Source: an uncultured Bacteroides sp. (lineage in GTDB: Bacteria; Bacteroidota; Bacteroidia; Bacteroidales; Bacteroidaceae). From it: 64,000 nucleotides of DNA. Within the stretch, counting starts at the first letter, position 1. Every line of letters starts with the position of its first letter. Under the pieces are notes generated by a model. It did not search any database. It had not been told where the DNA came from and was given only the letters and a program-made list of their open reading frames with translations. Location of the stretch: NCBI RefSeq assembly GCF_963677945.1, contig NZ_OY782578.1, positions 3,005,258-3,069,257 on the forward strand, in the 5' to 3' direction. This document shows positions 16,235 to 25,657 of the stretch, piece by piece. A program made the position numbers and the translations under genes.

Positions 16235-19200
16235 GCTTTTCTTTGTTAATTCCTTTTGTTTTACCTAAGCTTACTTTACGTTTTGGTATAGTAAAGTAGA
16301 CGGTAAACCCTCCTTCCGGTGATGGCTCAGCATTTATTCTACAGCCACGTAAACCAGCAAACTCGTCGTGGTCGCGGATAATCTGTTTGCAAATCAAGTA
16401 TTCAGTTCCCTTTAGCGTACCATCTTCGGAGGCTGTCATGCGGGCCAAATCGGGATAAAAAAGCTGATTAAGTTCTTCTATAGTTTTCTCACGTCTTCTG
16501 TCAGTGAACAAGAAACGAACATACTCGCCATCTGCCTTGGTTTCAAGGATTACTTCTCCATCTTCAGGAACGGTAAGGCACTCGTCAATTAAGTTCTCTA
16601 GCAGGAATTTTAATTGAATTACATCTCCGATAACCTTTTCACTACAACTTTCTGCGTGGAAAGTTACGGAACTTTGGAGTCGTTTACTCATTTTTCGGAA
16701 ATATTTCTGCGCATGTGTTACCAGTTCATCAACCTCTACGTTTCCACGGCGGAATGTTACTTCTTCCAACTGCTTTGCAGCACAGGAACTTAGAATATTA
16801 AATATACCTTTATAGTAATCAATCAGTTCACTTATGGTTTGAATATTTTCTTTTTCTTCCTCAGGAGTAAATGATTTCTTAGCCAGTTTATCTATAATAT
16901 TCTTTATTTTGCTTGGGTAATAAATTGTTTCGTGTTTTATTGTAGAGAGACAGTTATCGAGCACCATATTCTGAACATGAAGTAAACTATCTTCCCACGA
17001 AGCCCTGTAAGTATCTTCTTCGGCCGATTCAATATCTCTGTACTTTGTAGCAAGTTTCACAACAGCATTAAACACCACAATTGCCACATAATTGGTTATC
17101 AATTCAATAAGCAAACGGTTGCTTTCGCGCTCTTCATCGTTTTGTCTGGAGAAGGCAAGAACACCAACACAACGGGACGTCTCTCCTACTTCAACCATCA
17201 ACGGAAGAGCTTGCACATATATATCATACAGATTATTATCATAAAACGGTATTGACTGTAATTTCCCGGCAGAATATTTTTGCGAATCGAAGCAACGTTG
17301 CATTACTTCGGTCAGTGTTTCATGCTCTCCCTGAATTTCAACAGAAGTATCATTCCACTCCATTTGATGCGGAAAATAAGCAAATTCGAGTTTATGACTA
17401 TCTTCATTATAAACCCCGATACTCAGCATGTCAATCGTTAGCAATTCATTTATTCCATCAAAGCAATTATCTACAATGCTACGGGGAATATCGTTGGACG
17501 TTAAGGTTGAATTCAGTACTTGTTTGTTTATCTCGAGTACTTGTTCAAGGTTCCATCTGTTTATTAATCGTTTACGGATATAGAGCAGATAATATCCTAT
17601 AAAAAAGACAATCAGAATCAATATAAACAAAATAACTGCCACCACTTTATTGTTGGTGGAATGCTCCAGATTACGGCAATATTCCTCGAGGGAATAATCC
17701 TCACTTACCAATTTATAAAGCCGTGAATAAGCAGTATTGTTATATTGATAATTATCCCATTGCTTTAATGCCAGAAAAGCTACAGCAGCTTCGTTTCTAA
17801 TATCCAGAATAACATAATAATCGGTATCGACCAGTCCGTTCCACCAATTAATTTCGGAGGAAATGCCATTCCCGGTTAAGGTCATTATATTACGTTTGTT
17901 TCGATAATTTTTTAAATAATGCTTGTTCAATCGGGCAATGGCAGAATCGGCATACTGCAATGCAAGCGGATAGTTCTCAATTACATTGCAATAATAAACG
18001 GTGTCTGCGTAGAGCGAAGCTTCATTCAGCAGCTTGTCATAAGTTTTATCAGATGTTACTGAAGTTGAATCTGCCGGATGATATTCTTTAGTTACAGGTC
18101 TTTCCAGTTTGCTGCAAGAGAAAAGTCCGGTAGTTATAAATAAGCAAAGTAATATACCCAGTGTTTTGCGAATACCTGTAGGCAGGCGGAAATAAAATTT
18201 ACTTCCCTTGCCCGGAGTACTCTCAATACTAAACATACAAACCTTGAAAAGATCGTTTGTCTTACGGTATTTTTCAATAATACCTTTGCAATTCATCAAC
18301 CCAAATCCGTGACCTTTATTCTTCAGCAGTTCCTCCTTATCGGTAGATTCCATTCCAATCTGGCTGGAGTCGTAGACTTTTTCACCCAATATTCGCGCAA
18401 CATCTTCCTGAGATATTCCCCTGCCGGTATCTGACACAGAAATTTCCACATAATCATCTTCTGTTTTAGCGCTAACCTGAATAGTTCCACCTTCAGGAGT
18501 ATATTTCCGTGCGTTTTCAGTAAGAGTATTAATCATGAACATTGTCAGAGCCTTATCTGCTTTAACAATAGCCTTTGTAGGTTCTACTTTGAAAGCCTGA
18601 TGTTTCATTTCAAAGGTTTTTCTACCTTTAGCCAATACATCAAAAAGCTCATTCAATTCAAAGTTCTCGATATTCAGATTTAATGAACCTTGTTTCATTT
18701 TGATCCAAAGCGCCAGAATATCATTATACTCATTAATCTTGGTAACTAGCTCATCTATATACTGATATTTCTCTGTCTTAATAGCTTCATCTTGTATATA
18801 ACCTTTGGCAGTAAGCTTATGTACTTCGTTAATAATGCGGTCCATAAACGGAGTAATACCATAAACAATAGCCATACAAGACTTCTTAATCAGATTCTGA
18901 CGTTTATTATCGGCAATGTGCTGCTCATACACATAGCGTTGTTTCTCAAGTTTAATTCTTTCATCACCCAGCGAAATAAAGGTAAGTCCGTTACCCAGAG
19001 TCCAGGCAATATAAGGTGTAATAACATTCATCAGAGCTTTTTCGTCTTTGGTAATTTTGTGACGGGTGTAAAGCTCAATAACTCCAATGGGAGTTTCCTC
19101 TTTCGGTAAAAAGAGATTGAACGAAGATTTAATTAAATCGTTTTCAACCAGTTCGTCCTCAATGATATCTTCATCAATAGATGGATATATAAATTCTTCA

Positions 19201-20807
19201 GACTCCGGATCAAATATGCCAATGCGTAATGAATAAGCATGAAACAGATGTTTTAAGTCAGCCTGAATAGCCGTTCCAACAGCTGAAACAATTTCGTCTG
19301 TACTTCCTATATCTATAGGAATAGAAGCAGTTATGCGTTGGCAAACCTCTAGCGTGGTTCTTAATCGCTCAGTATGCTTTTTGTTTCGCGTCTTTGAGCG
19401 TGAATTCAATACCCAGAAAAGGAAAATCAATAAAACGAAACCACTAAAGACAAATAGAGAAAGGATATTCAATTGTCTGTCTTCTTTTTCCAGTTCCTGC
19501 GAACGGCTTTCCAGCTCTTTATCCTGACGAGTATAATCAAGAATATCGAGATAAATATTCCGGTTATAGTTGGAAGGCACCTTCATTCCCAATCCGGAAT
19601 AAGTAACGCTTAACTGCTCGCGGATACGGGCAATCCATTCGGGCACAGTCTTAACGTTATTCTTCGAAATCCAGCTAAGTTCTGTATATATAGTATCTTG
19701 TTCGGAGAAAGGTTTTAGCTGATCGACTGTGCTTTTTCCGTTTTTATAGTAAAGCTTATGGTGTTTATTTACGCAATCCAGTGCTTTTCTTAAAGTATCC
19801 AGCGCCACACTATAACGACCATGCATATTATAATAACGTCCGATGGTTACGTATGCTCCGGCAATCTGGTAAATATCTTTATATTTCTTGAATTTTTCGA
19901 GAGCAACTCGGGCAAGGTTTAAGGGTAAAATGGTATCGGTCTCTGTTACTTCATTTTTCGTAAAGTGATAATACGAATTTAAGGTCTGGATAGCTTTGGG
20001 GCGCTCATGAAAAATCAGATTAAATATATCTCTGTTTTCAAATAAAGACGAGATTCCCTGCAGGCTGTTCGCTTCAAAATAAATATATTGATTGCGACTC
20101 ATATTCCAGCACTTGAACAGTTCATCAAATTCTGTAATATTATTCTGCTCAGCATCTTTCTTTTCAAACAGTTCTGCAGAACCTTTAATATAATCATAGT
20201 AGAGAATTTGCGCCGTATCAGAGGCCAGGTCTGAGTCCTGAACCTGATTAATAGATTGAATAGCTTCGCTTTGCTGCTGCAAATAAAAATAGTAGATTGA
20301 CGATACAATGAAAAATTCAGAGCGAGCATAATTCAAACGTTTCTTATCGTGCACATCAACAAAAACCGACTGATCCTCATCAATACGTTTCATTCTTCGG
20401 ACCGCACTGTTCCTACAGTCGTAATACTCCTTATTCATGGATGTCCGTTGGTATATTTTCATTAATCCTATATCGGCTATAACCAGTTCCAGCTCATTCT
20501 GAGTTATTTTATATACTTTTTTATAGTATTTCTCTGCCGCATCAAAATTCATCTGCATGAAAGCACAAAATCCCAGATTATTATAAGCTTCAGCTTTACC
20601 TTGATCGTATTCATCTGCATAATTAATTGCCAGAAGTGCTTCTTTATATGATGAATCAAGTTGCTTATAACGTAAATCGTAGGAACGTTGGTTAAGAGAA
20701 TCCAATAAACGCACTTCCTGTGCAGAAGGTGTTCCCGTACAAGAATAGAATACTGAAAGCGCCAGTATTACTGTAAGAAAGTAAAGTATATTGCGGAGTT
20801 TATTCAT
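16230..20807 (-). CDS. Double (tandem-fused) lipoprotein-type histidine kinase, DUF5112/DUF5113-like
   Basis: Protein of 1525 residues that looks like two membrane kinases end to end. Half 1: lipobox-like signal with C23 (FYSCTG), TPR-like periplasmic helices (about 30-400), membrane helix (about 447-467), GAF-like segment (about 485-605) and a full ATPase (N-box NTLTENARKYT at 760, G1 SDTGRGI at 792, G2 GHGFGL at 832). Half 2: a new hydrophobic stretch with a lipobox-like site (GLFSCSK, C898), periplasmic helices (about 900-1050), membrane helix (about 1055-1077), GAF-like segment and a dimerisation helix with H1292 (STIKHETIYYPS). Its ATPase keeps an N-box-like LLENLIDE but lacks the G1 and G2 glycines. 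Half 1 has Ile (I647) where half 2 has His. It probably signals to the regulator downstream; the ligand is unknown. Confidence 0.88.
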   Translation of the reverse strand: MNKLRNILYFLTVILALSVFYSCTGTPSAQEVRLLDSLNQRSYDLRYKQLDSSYKEALLAINYADEYDQGKAEAYNNLGFCAFMQMNFDAAEKYYKKVYKITQNELELVIADIGLMKIYQRTSMNKEYYDCRNSAVRRMKRIDEDQSVFVDVHDKKRLNYARSEFFIVSSIYYFYLQQQSEAIQSINQVQDSDLASDTAQILYYDYIKGSAELFEKKDAEQNNITEFDELFKCWNMSRNQYIYFEANSLQGISSLFENRDIFNLIFHERPKAIQTLNSYYHFTKNEVTETDTILPLNLARVALEKFKKYKDIYQIAGAYVTIGRYYNMHGRYSVALDTLRKALDCVNKHHKLYYKNGKSTVDQLKPFSEQDTIYTELSWISKNNVKTVPEWIARIREQLSVTYSGLGMKVPSNYNRNIYLDILDYTRQDKELESRSQELEKEDRQLNILSLFVFSGFVLLIFLFWVLNSRSKTRNKKHTERLRTTLEVCQRITASIPIDIGSTDEIVSAVGTAIQADLKHLFHAYSLRIGIFDPESEEFIYPSIDEDIIEDELVENDLIKSSFNLFLPKEETPIGVIELYTRHKITKDEKALMNVITPYIAWTLGNGLTFISLGDERIKLEKQRYVYEQHIADNKRQNLIKKSCMAIVYGITPFMDRIINEVHKLTAKGYIQDEAIKTEKYQYIDELVTKINEYNDILALWIKMKQGSLNLNIENFELNELFDVLAKGRKTFEMKHQAFKVEPTKAIVKADKALTMFMINTLTENARKYTPEGGTIQVSAKTEDDYVEISVSDTGRGISQEDVARILGEKVYDSSQIGMESTDKEELLKNKGHGFGLMNCKGIIEKYRKTNDLFKVCMFSIESTPGKGSKFYFRLPTGIRKTLGILLCLFITTGLFSCSKLERPVTKEYHPADSTSVTSDKTYDKLLNEASLYADTVYYCNVIENYPLALQYADSAIARLNKHYLKNYRNKRNIMTLTGNGISSEINWWNGLVDTDYYVILDIRNEAAVAFLALKQWDNYQYNNTAYSRLYKLVSEDYSLEEYCRNLEHSTNNKVVAVILFILILIVFFIGYYLLYIRKRLINRWNLEQVLEINKQVLNSTLTSNDIPRSIVDNCFDGINELLTIDMLSIGVYNEDSHKLEFAYFPHQMEWNDTSVEIQGEHETLTEVMQRCFDSQKYSAGKLQSIPFYDNNLYDIYVQALPLMVEVGETSRCVGVLAFSRQNDEERESNRLLIELITNYVAIVVFNAVVKLATKYRDIESAEEDTYRASWEDSLLHVQNMVLDNCLSTIKHETIYYPSKIKNIIDKLAKKSFTPEEEKENIQTISELIDYYKGIFNILSSCAAKQLEEVTFRRGNVEVDELVTHAQKYFRKMSKRLQSSVTFHAESCSEKVIGDVIQLKFLLENLIDECLTVPEDGEVILETKADGEYVRFLFTDRRREKTIEELNQLFYPDLARMTASEDGTLKGTEYLICKQIIRDHDEFAGLRGCRINAEPSPEGGFTVYFTIPKRKVSLGKTKGINKEKQ

Positions 20808-20989
20808 TCATATCCCATATTTACTACAAATATAAATAGATTTAAAGTAATATTTATCCGATATCTCATTTAATGCTAGTTAAATCTTATGAAACAAATC
20901 TCATTCTTATGACTTTTACATCTTTAAAAAGTATATACATACCAATATTTCGGTATATGATAAGACATAAAAATACCATTTTAAAGGGA

Positions 20990-21020
20990 TTGTAAACCAT
21001 TAACAATTCATCTATCTTTG
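20990..21020 (+). promoter_or_regulatory. Predicted promoter of the small-RNA candidate
   Basis: TTG (20990-20992), a 20-nt spacer and TATCTTTG (21013-21020) match the Bacteroides -33/-7 consensus. No start codon with a sensible frame follows before the terminator. Confidence 0.65.
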
Positions 21021-21024
21021 CAAA

Positions 21025-21119
21025 AGAATTTTCTTGTATTAGTCATTATTTTATCGTAGCCATAATTTTAAGAATAGTGGGTTCTCTCTCGCCGAAGTGA
21101 TTCGTTGAGAGAGTTTTTT
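21025..21119 (+). ncRNA. Candidate small RNA of about 95 nt
   Basis: A consensus promoter ends at 21020, and a strong intrinsic terminator lies at 21084-21119, with no coding frame between. The terminator stem is CTCTCTC (21084-21090) with GAGAGAG (21107-21113), then CGAA/TTCG closing a GTGA (GNRA) tetraloop, followed by six T. The 5' part is AT-rich and has no evident strong fold. I recognise no known RNA family. It could also be an attenuated leader of the gene at 21422, about 300 bp downstream. Confidence 0.5.
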
Positions 21120-21421
21120 ATTTCTTTCAAGATTGTATTTGTACAATAATTAATTCATTATAGGTTTCTTACTAAAACAAAGAAATGTAACTTAATTAGA
21201 GTATAAAAAACATCTATTAATAGTATCTCTATGTTTTTTTTAGTAATTTCGCGGCCGATTTGATAACCCCGCATTTTAGAGACTATTATATATTGATTCA
21301 GCTCTAAAACTAATATTTCGTGAGCATTCCTTGGAAAGATGTGAAATTTCACGATTCATATCTATTACTAAAAAAGCACCTTAAATTTTATTGGCACGAA
21401 ATTATAAAACAAATTAAGGAA

Positions 21422-22156
21422 ATGGATATTTTTTGGAATACAATTGCTCAGTATAATGCAGGAACCTGGATATATCAGATATTTATATCAGTTATTGCAA
21501 TTATACTAACTTACTTCTTATTTAAACATCCTACTCAAATTGTAAAATCGGCTATGAAACTATTCATGGTATTTCTAAATACATGGATCGCAGTTGTCTA
21601 CTACTCTATTTATTGTGAGCCAAGAAGCTATAACAATATGTTTGTTGTATATTGGACAATAATGGCACTGTTCTGGTTGTATGATTTGTTTTTTGGTCAT
21701 ACATCCTTTGAACGATCATATAAATACGATAAGCTAGCTATAATGCTTTGTATATTGCCGTTTATTTATCCGATAATCTCTTTGATACGCGGCCTTCACT
21801 TTCCAATGATGACTTCGCCTGTTATGCCTTGCTCGGTTGCTATTTTCACAATTGGATTATTACTTGCTCATTCTAAAAAAATAAATATCTTTTTAGTTAT
21901 GTTTTTAACTCACTGGGCTTTAATTGGTTTTACAAAGGTATATTTCTTTCAGTTACCTGAAGATTTTCTTTTAGCTAGCTCAGCAGTTCCGGCTTTATAC
22001 CTTTTCTATAAAGAGTATATCAATTCAAATCTGCATATCTCAAGAAAGCCAAAAGCTAAAATTCTGAATTTGCTATTGATCTTGCTATGCTGTATTATCG
22101 GATTATCTTTCACGATTACCTTGATACATGAATTGTGCGAAATGCCGCGCATTTGA
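21422..22156 (+). CDS. DUF6064-like multi-pass membrane protein
   Basis: Predicted inner-membrane protein of 244 residues with about seven hydrophobic helices. The N-terminus, MDIFWNTIAQYNAGTWIYQ, resembles the conserved start of DUF6064 proteins (FxxxxxxYNxxxWPxQ). This supports the ATG at 21422, which is preceded by AAGGAA. A GTG at 21320 would add 34 residues and is less likely. Function is unknown. The gene lies 100 bp upstream of the ThrE pair on the same strand, which could mean co-transcription but not a shared role. Confidence 0.72.
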   Translation: MDIFWNTIAQYNAGTWIYQIFISVIAIILTYFLFKHPTQIVKSAMKLFMVFLNTWIAVVYYSIYCEPRSYNNMFVVYWTIMALFWLYDLFFGHTSFERSYKYDKLAIMLCILPFIYPIISLIRGLHFPMMTSPVMPCSVAIFTIGLLLAHSKKINIFLVMFLTHWALIGFTKVYFFQLPEDFLLASSAVPALYLFYKEYINSNLHISRKPKAKILNLLLILLCCIIGLSFTITLIHELCEMPRI

Positions 22157-22256
22157 TAGATTGAACATTTATTCGTCTTTTATAGTTGATTACATATAAA
22201 TTAAAGTGCTTAATAAAATGAGGCACTAATTTACTAAATAAACAATAATTTACCTC

Positions 22257-23030
22257 ATGGACATTCATGCAGAACTTAAAGAGTTATCGAAGTTTTTATC
22301 CGACTACTCTACCAGTCTAATGGCTGTAGGCGTACACACATCGCGTATTGTACGTAACACCTCCCGGATAGCCGAATCTTTTGGCTATTTCGTTGACATG
22401 ACGATCTTTCAGAAAACCATTATTATGACTTTGAGAGACAAAGACAATTCACATTCTTACAGCACTGTGAATAAAATCAAGCCTATGGCCTTGAACTTTG
22501 AATTAAATGCCCGGCTCAGTACATTAAGTTGGGAAGCTTATGATGAGCATTTGTCTATGGATGAATTAAAAGCAAAATATCAGGAAATTATCAGTAACCC
22601 TCGTATGAGCAAATGGATGGTTCTTTTTCTGGTTGCATGTGCAAATGCATCTTTTTGCCGTCTATTTACTGGCGACATACAAGCAATGGGTATTGTTTTT
22701 GTTGCAACTTTAGCCGGTTTCTTTATTCGTCAGAAATTAACAGAAATGCATCTCAATCATTTATTTGTATTCATTGTTTCTGCATTTACCGCTTCCATGA
22801 TAGGTTGTACAGCTGTACTATATAATATAGGAAATACTCCCGATATTGCTCTTGGAACAAGTGTCCTTTATCTCGTTCCCGGCGTTCCTCTCATTAATGG
22901 TGTTATTGATGTTATTGAAGGCCATGTTTTAGCTGGCGTTTCACGATTAATCAATGCAGCATTACTTATTATTTGCCTTTCTATAGGTTTGTCATTAACT
23001 TTATTATTGTTAGGAGTAAATGCATTATGA
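22257..23030 (+). CDS. Threonine/serine exporter family, large ThrE (DUF1212) subunit
   Basis: Membrane protein of 257 residues matching the N-terminal half of ThrE. A soluble N-terminal part (about 1-115) includes MAVGVHTSRIVRNTSRIAESFGY, the usual 'G..t.Rve' segment. Five hydrophobic helices follow, with the signature LVPGVPLINGVIDVIEGH near residues 210-227. ThrE-type proteins export threonine and serine. Here, as in many Bacteroidota, the transporter is split into two genes. The stop codon overlaps the start of the next gene (ATGA at 23027-23030). Confidence 0.9.
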   Translation: MDIHAELKELSKFLSDYSTSLMAVGVHTSRIVRNTSRIAESFGYFVDMTIFQKTIIMTLRDKDNSHSYSTVNKIKPMALNFELNARLSTLSWEAYDEHLSMDELKAKYQEIISNPRMSKWMVLFLVACANASFCRLFTGDIQAMGIVFVATLAGFFIRQKLTEMHLNHLFVFIVSAFTASMIGCTAVLYNIGNTPDIALGTSVLYLVPGVPLINGVIDVIEGHVLAGVSRLINAALLIICLSIGLSLTLLLLGVNAL

Positions 23031-23545
23031 TAAATTATGATTTTATTGAAGCCATTATATTTGATGGTCTTTTTGCAGCAATTGCATCGATTGGATTTGC
23101 TGTAATCTCTAATCCTCCACGCAAAGCGATTCTTGTATCTGCATTTTTAGCAGCTGTTGGTCACGGACTACGTTATTGTTTGTTGCACAGCACTTCATTG
23201 GATATTGCTTCGGCATCGTTTATTGCAGCATTTTCTATTGGTATGCTAAGCATTTTCTTTGCAAAGAGAATACATTGTCCGGCAGAGGTTTTTTCTTTCC
23301 CTTCTCTTTTACCTATGATCCCTGGAATGTTTGCATATAAAACAATTCTTGCTCTAGTGAAATTTATTCAATGCAAAGATGATTCAGCATCAGTCGATAT
23401 AATAGTAGCAATATTCAGAAATGGCTTAACTGCTACTTTTGTTATGTTCGCTTTAGTGGTTGGAGTTGCAGTACCTATGTTTATCTTCCATAAACAATCA
23501 TTTGCTGTAACACGTATTTTGAAGCTAGTTAAAAAAGATAGATAA
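23027..23545 (+). CDS. Threonine/serine exporter family, small ThrE_2-type subunit
   Basis: Membrane protein of 172 residues with about five helices, corresponding to the C-terminal half of ThrE. The motif SFPSLLPMIPGMFAYKTI (about 104-121) matches the second 'P.(V/I)PG' repeat. I chose the ATG at 23027 inside the overlapping ATGA; an upstream in-frame ATG at 22973 lies within the partner gene. It is translationally coupled with the large subunit and presumably forms one exporter with it. Confidence 0.88.
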   Translation: MINYDFIEAIIFDGLFAAIASIGFAVISNPPRKAILVSAFLAAVGHGLRYCLLHSTSLDIASASFIAAFSIGMLSIFFAKRIHCPAEVFSFPSLLPMIPGMFAYKTILALVKFIQCKDDSASVDIIVAIFRNGLTATFVMFALVVGVAVPMFIFHKQSFAVTRILKLVKKDR

Positions 23546-23553
23546 AAAAAGCA

Positions 23554-23591
23554 AGCCATCGGGATTCATTAAATGAATATTCCCGATGGCT
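23554..23591. terminator. Strong hairpin between the exporter pair and the KDPG aldolase gene
   Basis: AGCCATCGGGA (23554-23564) pairs perfectly with TCCCGATGGCT (23581-23591), with an extra inner stem TTCATT/AATGAA. On the minus strand it is followed by TTGCTTTTTTT, so it best terminates the minus-strand aldolase operon. On the plus strand the T-run is weak. Confidence 0.8.
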
Positions 23592-23695
23592 AAGCCCCCC
23601 TTTAAACAATTTAAACAAAATAAAGATACCCTTCTAACCAACCTTTATAAGGGCATTCTTTTATAAATCAAACAGATTGTTAATCAATCTATTTT

Positions 23696-24367
23696 TTATT
23701 TGCGAGCTTCTTCAATATATCCGAAAGCTTCTTTACATTTAGCTGTTACCCATGCCCAATCATTAGCAGCAACTACATCTTTTGGGAAAAGGTTTGAACC
23801 CATACCTACACAAGTTACGCCAGCTTTAATCCATGCAGTAAGGTTATCTTTTGTTGGTTCAACACCACCTGTAACCATTAACATAGACCAAGGCATTGGA
23901 GCTTTTACATTCTTAACGAATGAAGGACCACCAACGTTTCCAGCAGGGAATACTTTGCAAAGATCACATCCTACTTCCTGTGCGAAACCGATTTCTGATA
24001 CAGAACCACAACCTGGAGTGTATGGAATTAAACGACGGTTACAAACTTTAGCAATTTCTGGGTTGAACAATGGACCAACAATAAAGTTAGCACCTAATTG
24101 AATATACATTGCTGCAGTAGCAGGATCAACGATAGAACCAATTCCCAGAATCATATCAGGACATTCTTTTGCAGCCCATTTTACTAATTCTGCAAATACT
24201 TCTTGTGCAAAATCGCCACGGTTAGTGAATTCGAATGCACGAACACCACCTTCATAGCATGCTTTTACAACATTCTTTGCTAATTCAACATCTTTATTAT
24301 AGAAAACGGGAACCATCCCTGTGCTTGCCATAGCATTAAGCACTTGTATTTTTGAAAATCTTGCCAT
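23696..24367 (-). CDS. eda: KDPG / 4-hydroxy-2-oxoglutarate aldolase
   Basis: Class I aldolase of 223 residues that cleaves 2-keto-3-deoxy-6-phosphogluconate to pyruvate and glyceraldehyde-3-phosphate. E46 (FEFTNRG) matches the catalytic Glu, and K138 ([10 protein letters not shown]) is the Schiff-base Lys. [11 protein letters not shown] (75-85), PYTPGCGS and VTGGVEPT are family phosphate-site motifs. It lies 22 bp downstream of the KDG kinase gene on the same strand, so both last steps of uronate breakdown are in one operon. Confidence 0.96.
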   Translation of the reverse strand: MARFSKIQVLNAMASTGMVPVFYNKDVELAKNVVKACYEGGVRAFEFTNRGDFAQEVFAELVKWAAKECPDMILGIGSIVDPATAAMYIQLGANFIVGPLFNPEIAKVCNRRLIPYTPGCGSVSEIGFAQEVGCDLCKVFPAGNVGGPSFVKNVKAPMPWSMLMVTGGVEPTKDNLTAWIKAGVTCVGMGSNLFPKDVVAANDWAWVTAKCKEAFGYIEEARK

Positions 24368-24389
24368 TTTACTTTTATATTAAATGTTA

Positions 24390-25433
24390 TTAACGAGAAA
24401 CACGGCCAGAACCGTCACCTTTCATTAAGTTTTCAACTTCAGAAACAGTTACAAGGTTAAAGTCACCATAAATTGTATGTTTTAGGCAAGATGCAGCAAC
24501 TGCGAATTCCAAAGCTTTCTGATCATCGTTTGGATAAGAAATCAAACCGTAAACAAGACCACCCATAAATGAGTCACCACCACCTACACGGTCAACGATG
24601 TGAGTAATGTCATATCTCTTAGATTGTTTCAATGAACCATCAGAGTATAGAACACCACCCCAAGTATTGTGGTTAGCGTTGATAGAACCACGAAGAGTAA
24701 TAATTACTTTCTTAGCACGTGGGAATTTAGCCATCATCTGAGTACATACTGATTCAAATTCAGCAGCATTAACTTCACCGTGAGTTGCAGCAACATCAAA
24801 TCCTTCTGGTTTAACACCAAATACTTTTTCGCAATCTTCTTCGTTACCAAGAATCACATCACAACCTTCAACTAATGCAGGCATAACTTCTGCAGCAGTT
24901 TTACCATACTTCCAAAGGTTTTTGCGGTAGTTAAGGTCAGTAGAAACAGTTACACCCATTTCATTAGCAACTTTGATAGCTTCAAGACAAGCATCAGCAG
25001 CACCTTGTGACAAAGCTGGAGTAATACCAGTCCAGTGGAACCATTGAGCATCTTTGAATACTTCTTTCCAGTTAATCATACCTGGCTGAATAGTTGATAT
25101 TGAAGAGTTTGCACGGTCATAAACTACTTTTGAAGCACGAGCAACAGCACCTGTTTCAAGGAAATAAATACCTACACGATCACCACCGAAGATAATTTCT
25201 TTAGTTCCAACGTTGTGAGAACGTAAGTCCATAATGCAAGATTCTGCGATGTCATTTTTAGGTAGACGAGTCACAAATTCAGTTTCCAAGCCATAGTTCG
25301 CCAAAGAGACTGCAACATTAGCTTCACCACCACCAAATGTAGCATTAAATTCCTTTGCTTGTGAAAATCTTAAATAACCAGGAGTTGCCAAACGCAACAT
25401 AATTTCCCCAAAAGTAACAACTTTCTTTCCCAT
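24390..25433 (-). CDS. kdgK: 2-keto-3-deoxygluconate kinase (PfkB family)
   Basis: Sugar kinase of 347 residues. The N-terminal signature is FGEIMLRLATPGYLRFSQA with GGGEANVAVSLANYG (PfkB signature 1, about 34-48). The C-terminal signature RVGGGDSFMGGLVYG carries the catalytic Asp. It phosphorylates KDG to KDPG, the substrate of the aldolase encoded next. The operon starts from a promoter that lies back to back with that of the LacI-type regulator; a palindromic operator covers its predicted start. The leader is long, about 135 nt, and has no obvious fold. Confidence 0.94.
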   Translation of the reverse strand: MGKKVVTFGEIMLRLATPGYLRFSQAKEFNATFGGGEANVAVSLANYGLETEFVTRLPKNDIAESCIMDLRSHNVGTKEIIFGGDRVGIYFLETGAVARASKVVYDRANSSISTIQPGMINWKEVFKDAQWFHWTGITPALSQGAADACLEAIKVANEMGVTVSTDLNYRKNLWKYGKTAAEVMPALVEGCDVILGNEEDCEKVFGVKPEGFDVAATHGEVNAAEFESVCTQMMAKFPRAKKVIITLRGSINANHNTWGGVLYSDGSLKQSKRYDITHIVDRVGGGDSFMGGLVYGLISYPNDDQKALEFAVAASCLKHTIYGDFNLVTVSEVENLMKGDGSGRVSR

Positions 25434-25563
25434 AATTCTATTTTCTATTTAAAATAAATGATTAGTATTTCTAAGTTTCAATTTACAATAATCAACATTA
25501 ATTAGACCAATTGACTATAAATGAGTATATTAATAACAAACAATCAGCATAAATAGTCAATTC

Positions 25564-25575
25564 GTGTACGTGCAC
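25564..25575. promoter_or_regulatory. Operator A of the uronate control region
   Basis: GTGTACGTGCAC is a near-perfect palindrome with a central CG, typical of LacI-family sites; 10 of 12 positions are symmetric. It sits directly at the predicted start point of the kdgK operon. Its likely ligand is the LacI-type protein encoded at 25689. Confidence 0.6.
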
Positions 25576-25620
25576 AAAGATACGAATATTTTTGTAATTA
25601 CAAAAATTGTTATATATTTG
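25575..25620. promoter_or_regulatory. Back-to-back promoters of kdgK operon and lacI-type gene
   Basis: The perfect palindrome TTTGTAATTACAAA (25591-25604) supplies a -33 TTTG to both strands. The plus -7 is TATATTTG (25613-25620) and the minus -7 is TATCTTTG (25582-25575), each 18 nt from its TTTG. The two -7 boxes lie at equal distance (15.5 bp) from the palindrome centre. Confidence 0.7.
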
Positions 25621-25645
25621 CGATGAAAAAAAATAAATTATTATT

Positions 25646-25657
25646 GTGTTCGAACAC
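25646..25657. promoter_or_regulatory. Operator B of the uronate control region
   Basis: GTGTTCGAACAC is a perfect 12-bp palindrome with a central CG. It is flanked by ATTATT and AATAAT, with one base of asymmetry. It lies about 20-30 nt after the predicted start of the regulator transcript and upstream of its ATG, consistent with autorepression by roadblock. Confidence 0.65.

Larger units (their letters stand above)
20808..21421. other. 614-bp intergenic region with kinase promoter and small-RNA candidate
   Basis: Contents are a minus-strand TATATTTG -7-like element for the kinase gene (20834-20827), a plus-strand promoter (20990-21020), a candidate small RNA ending in a strong hairpin terminator (to about 21119), and AT-rich sequence up to the DUF6064-like gene. 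A 64-codon minus-strand frame at 21158-21352 is not convincing. Confidence 0.6.

Noticed and set aside
18080-18180. Sequence or assembly error joining two kinase genes
   Set aside because: The frame stays open with normal codon use through the junction, and the internal signal-like helix fits a membrane crossing. A true fusion is the simpler reading, though strain comparison would settle it.
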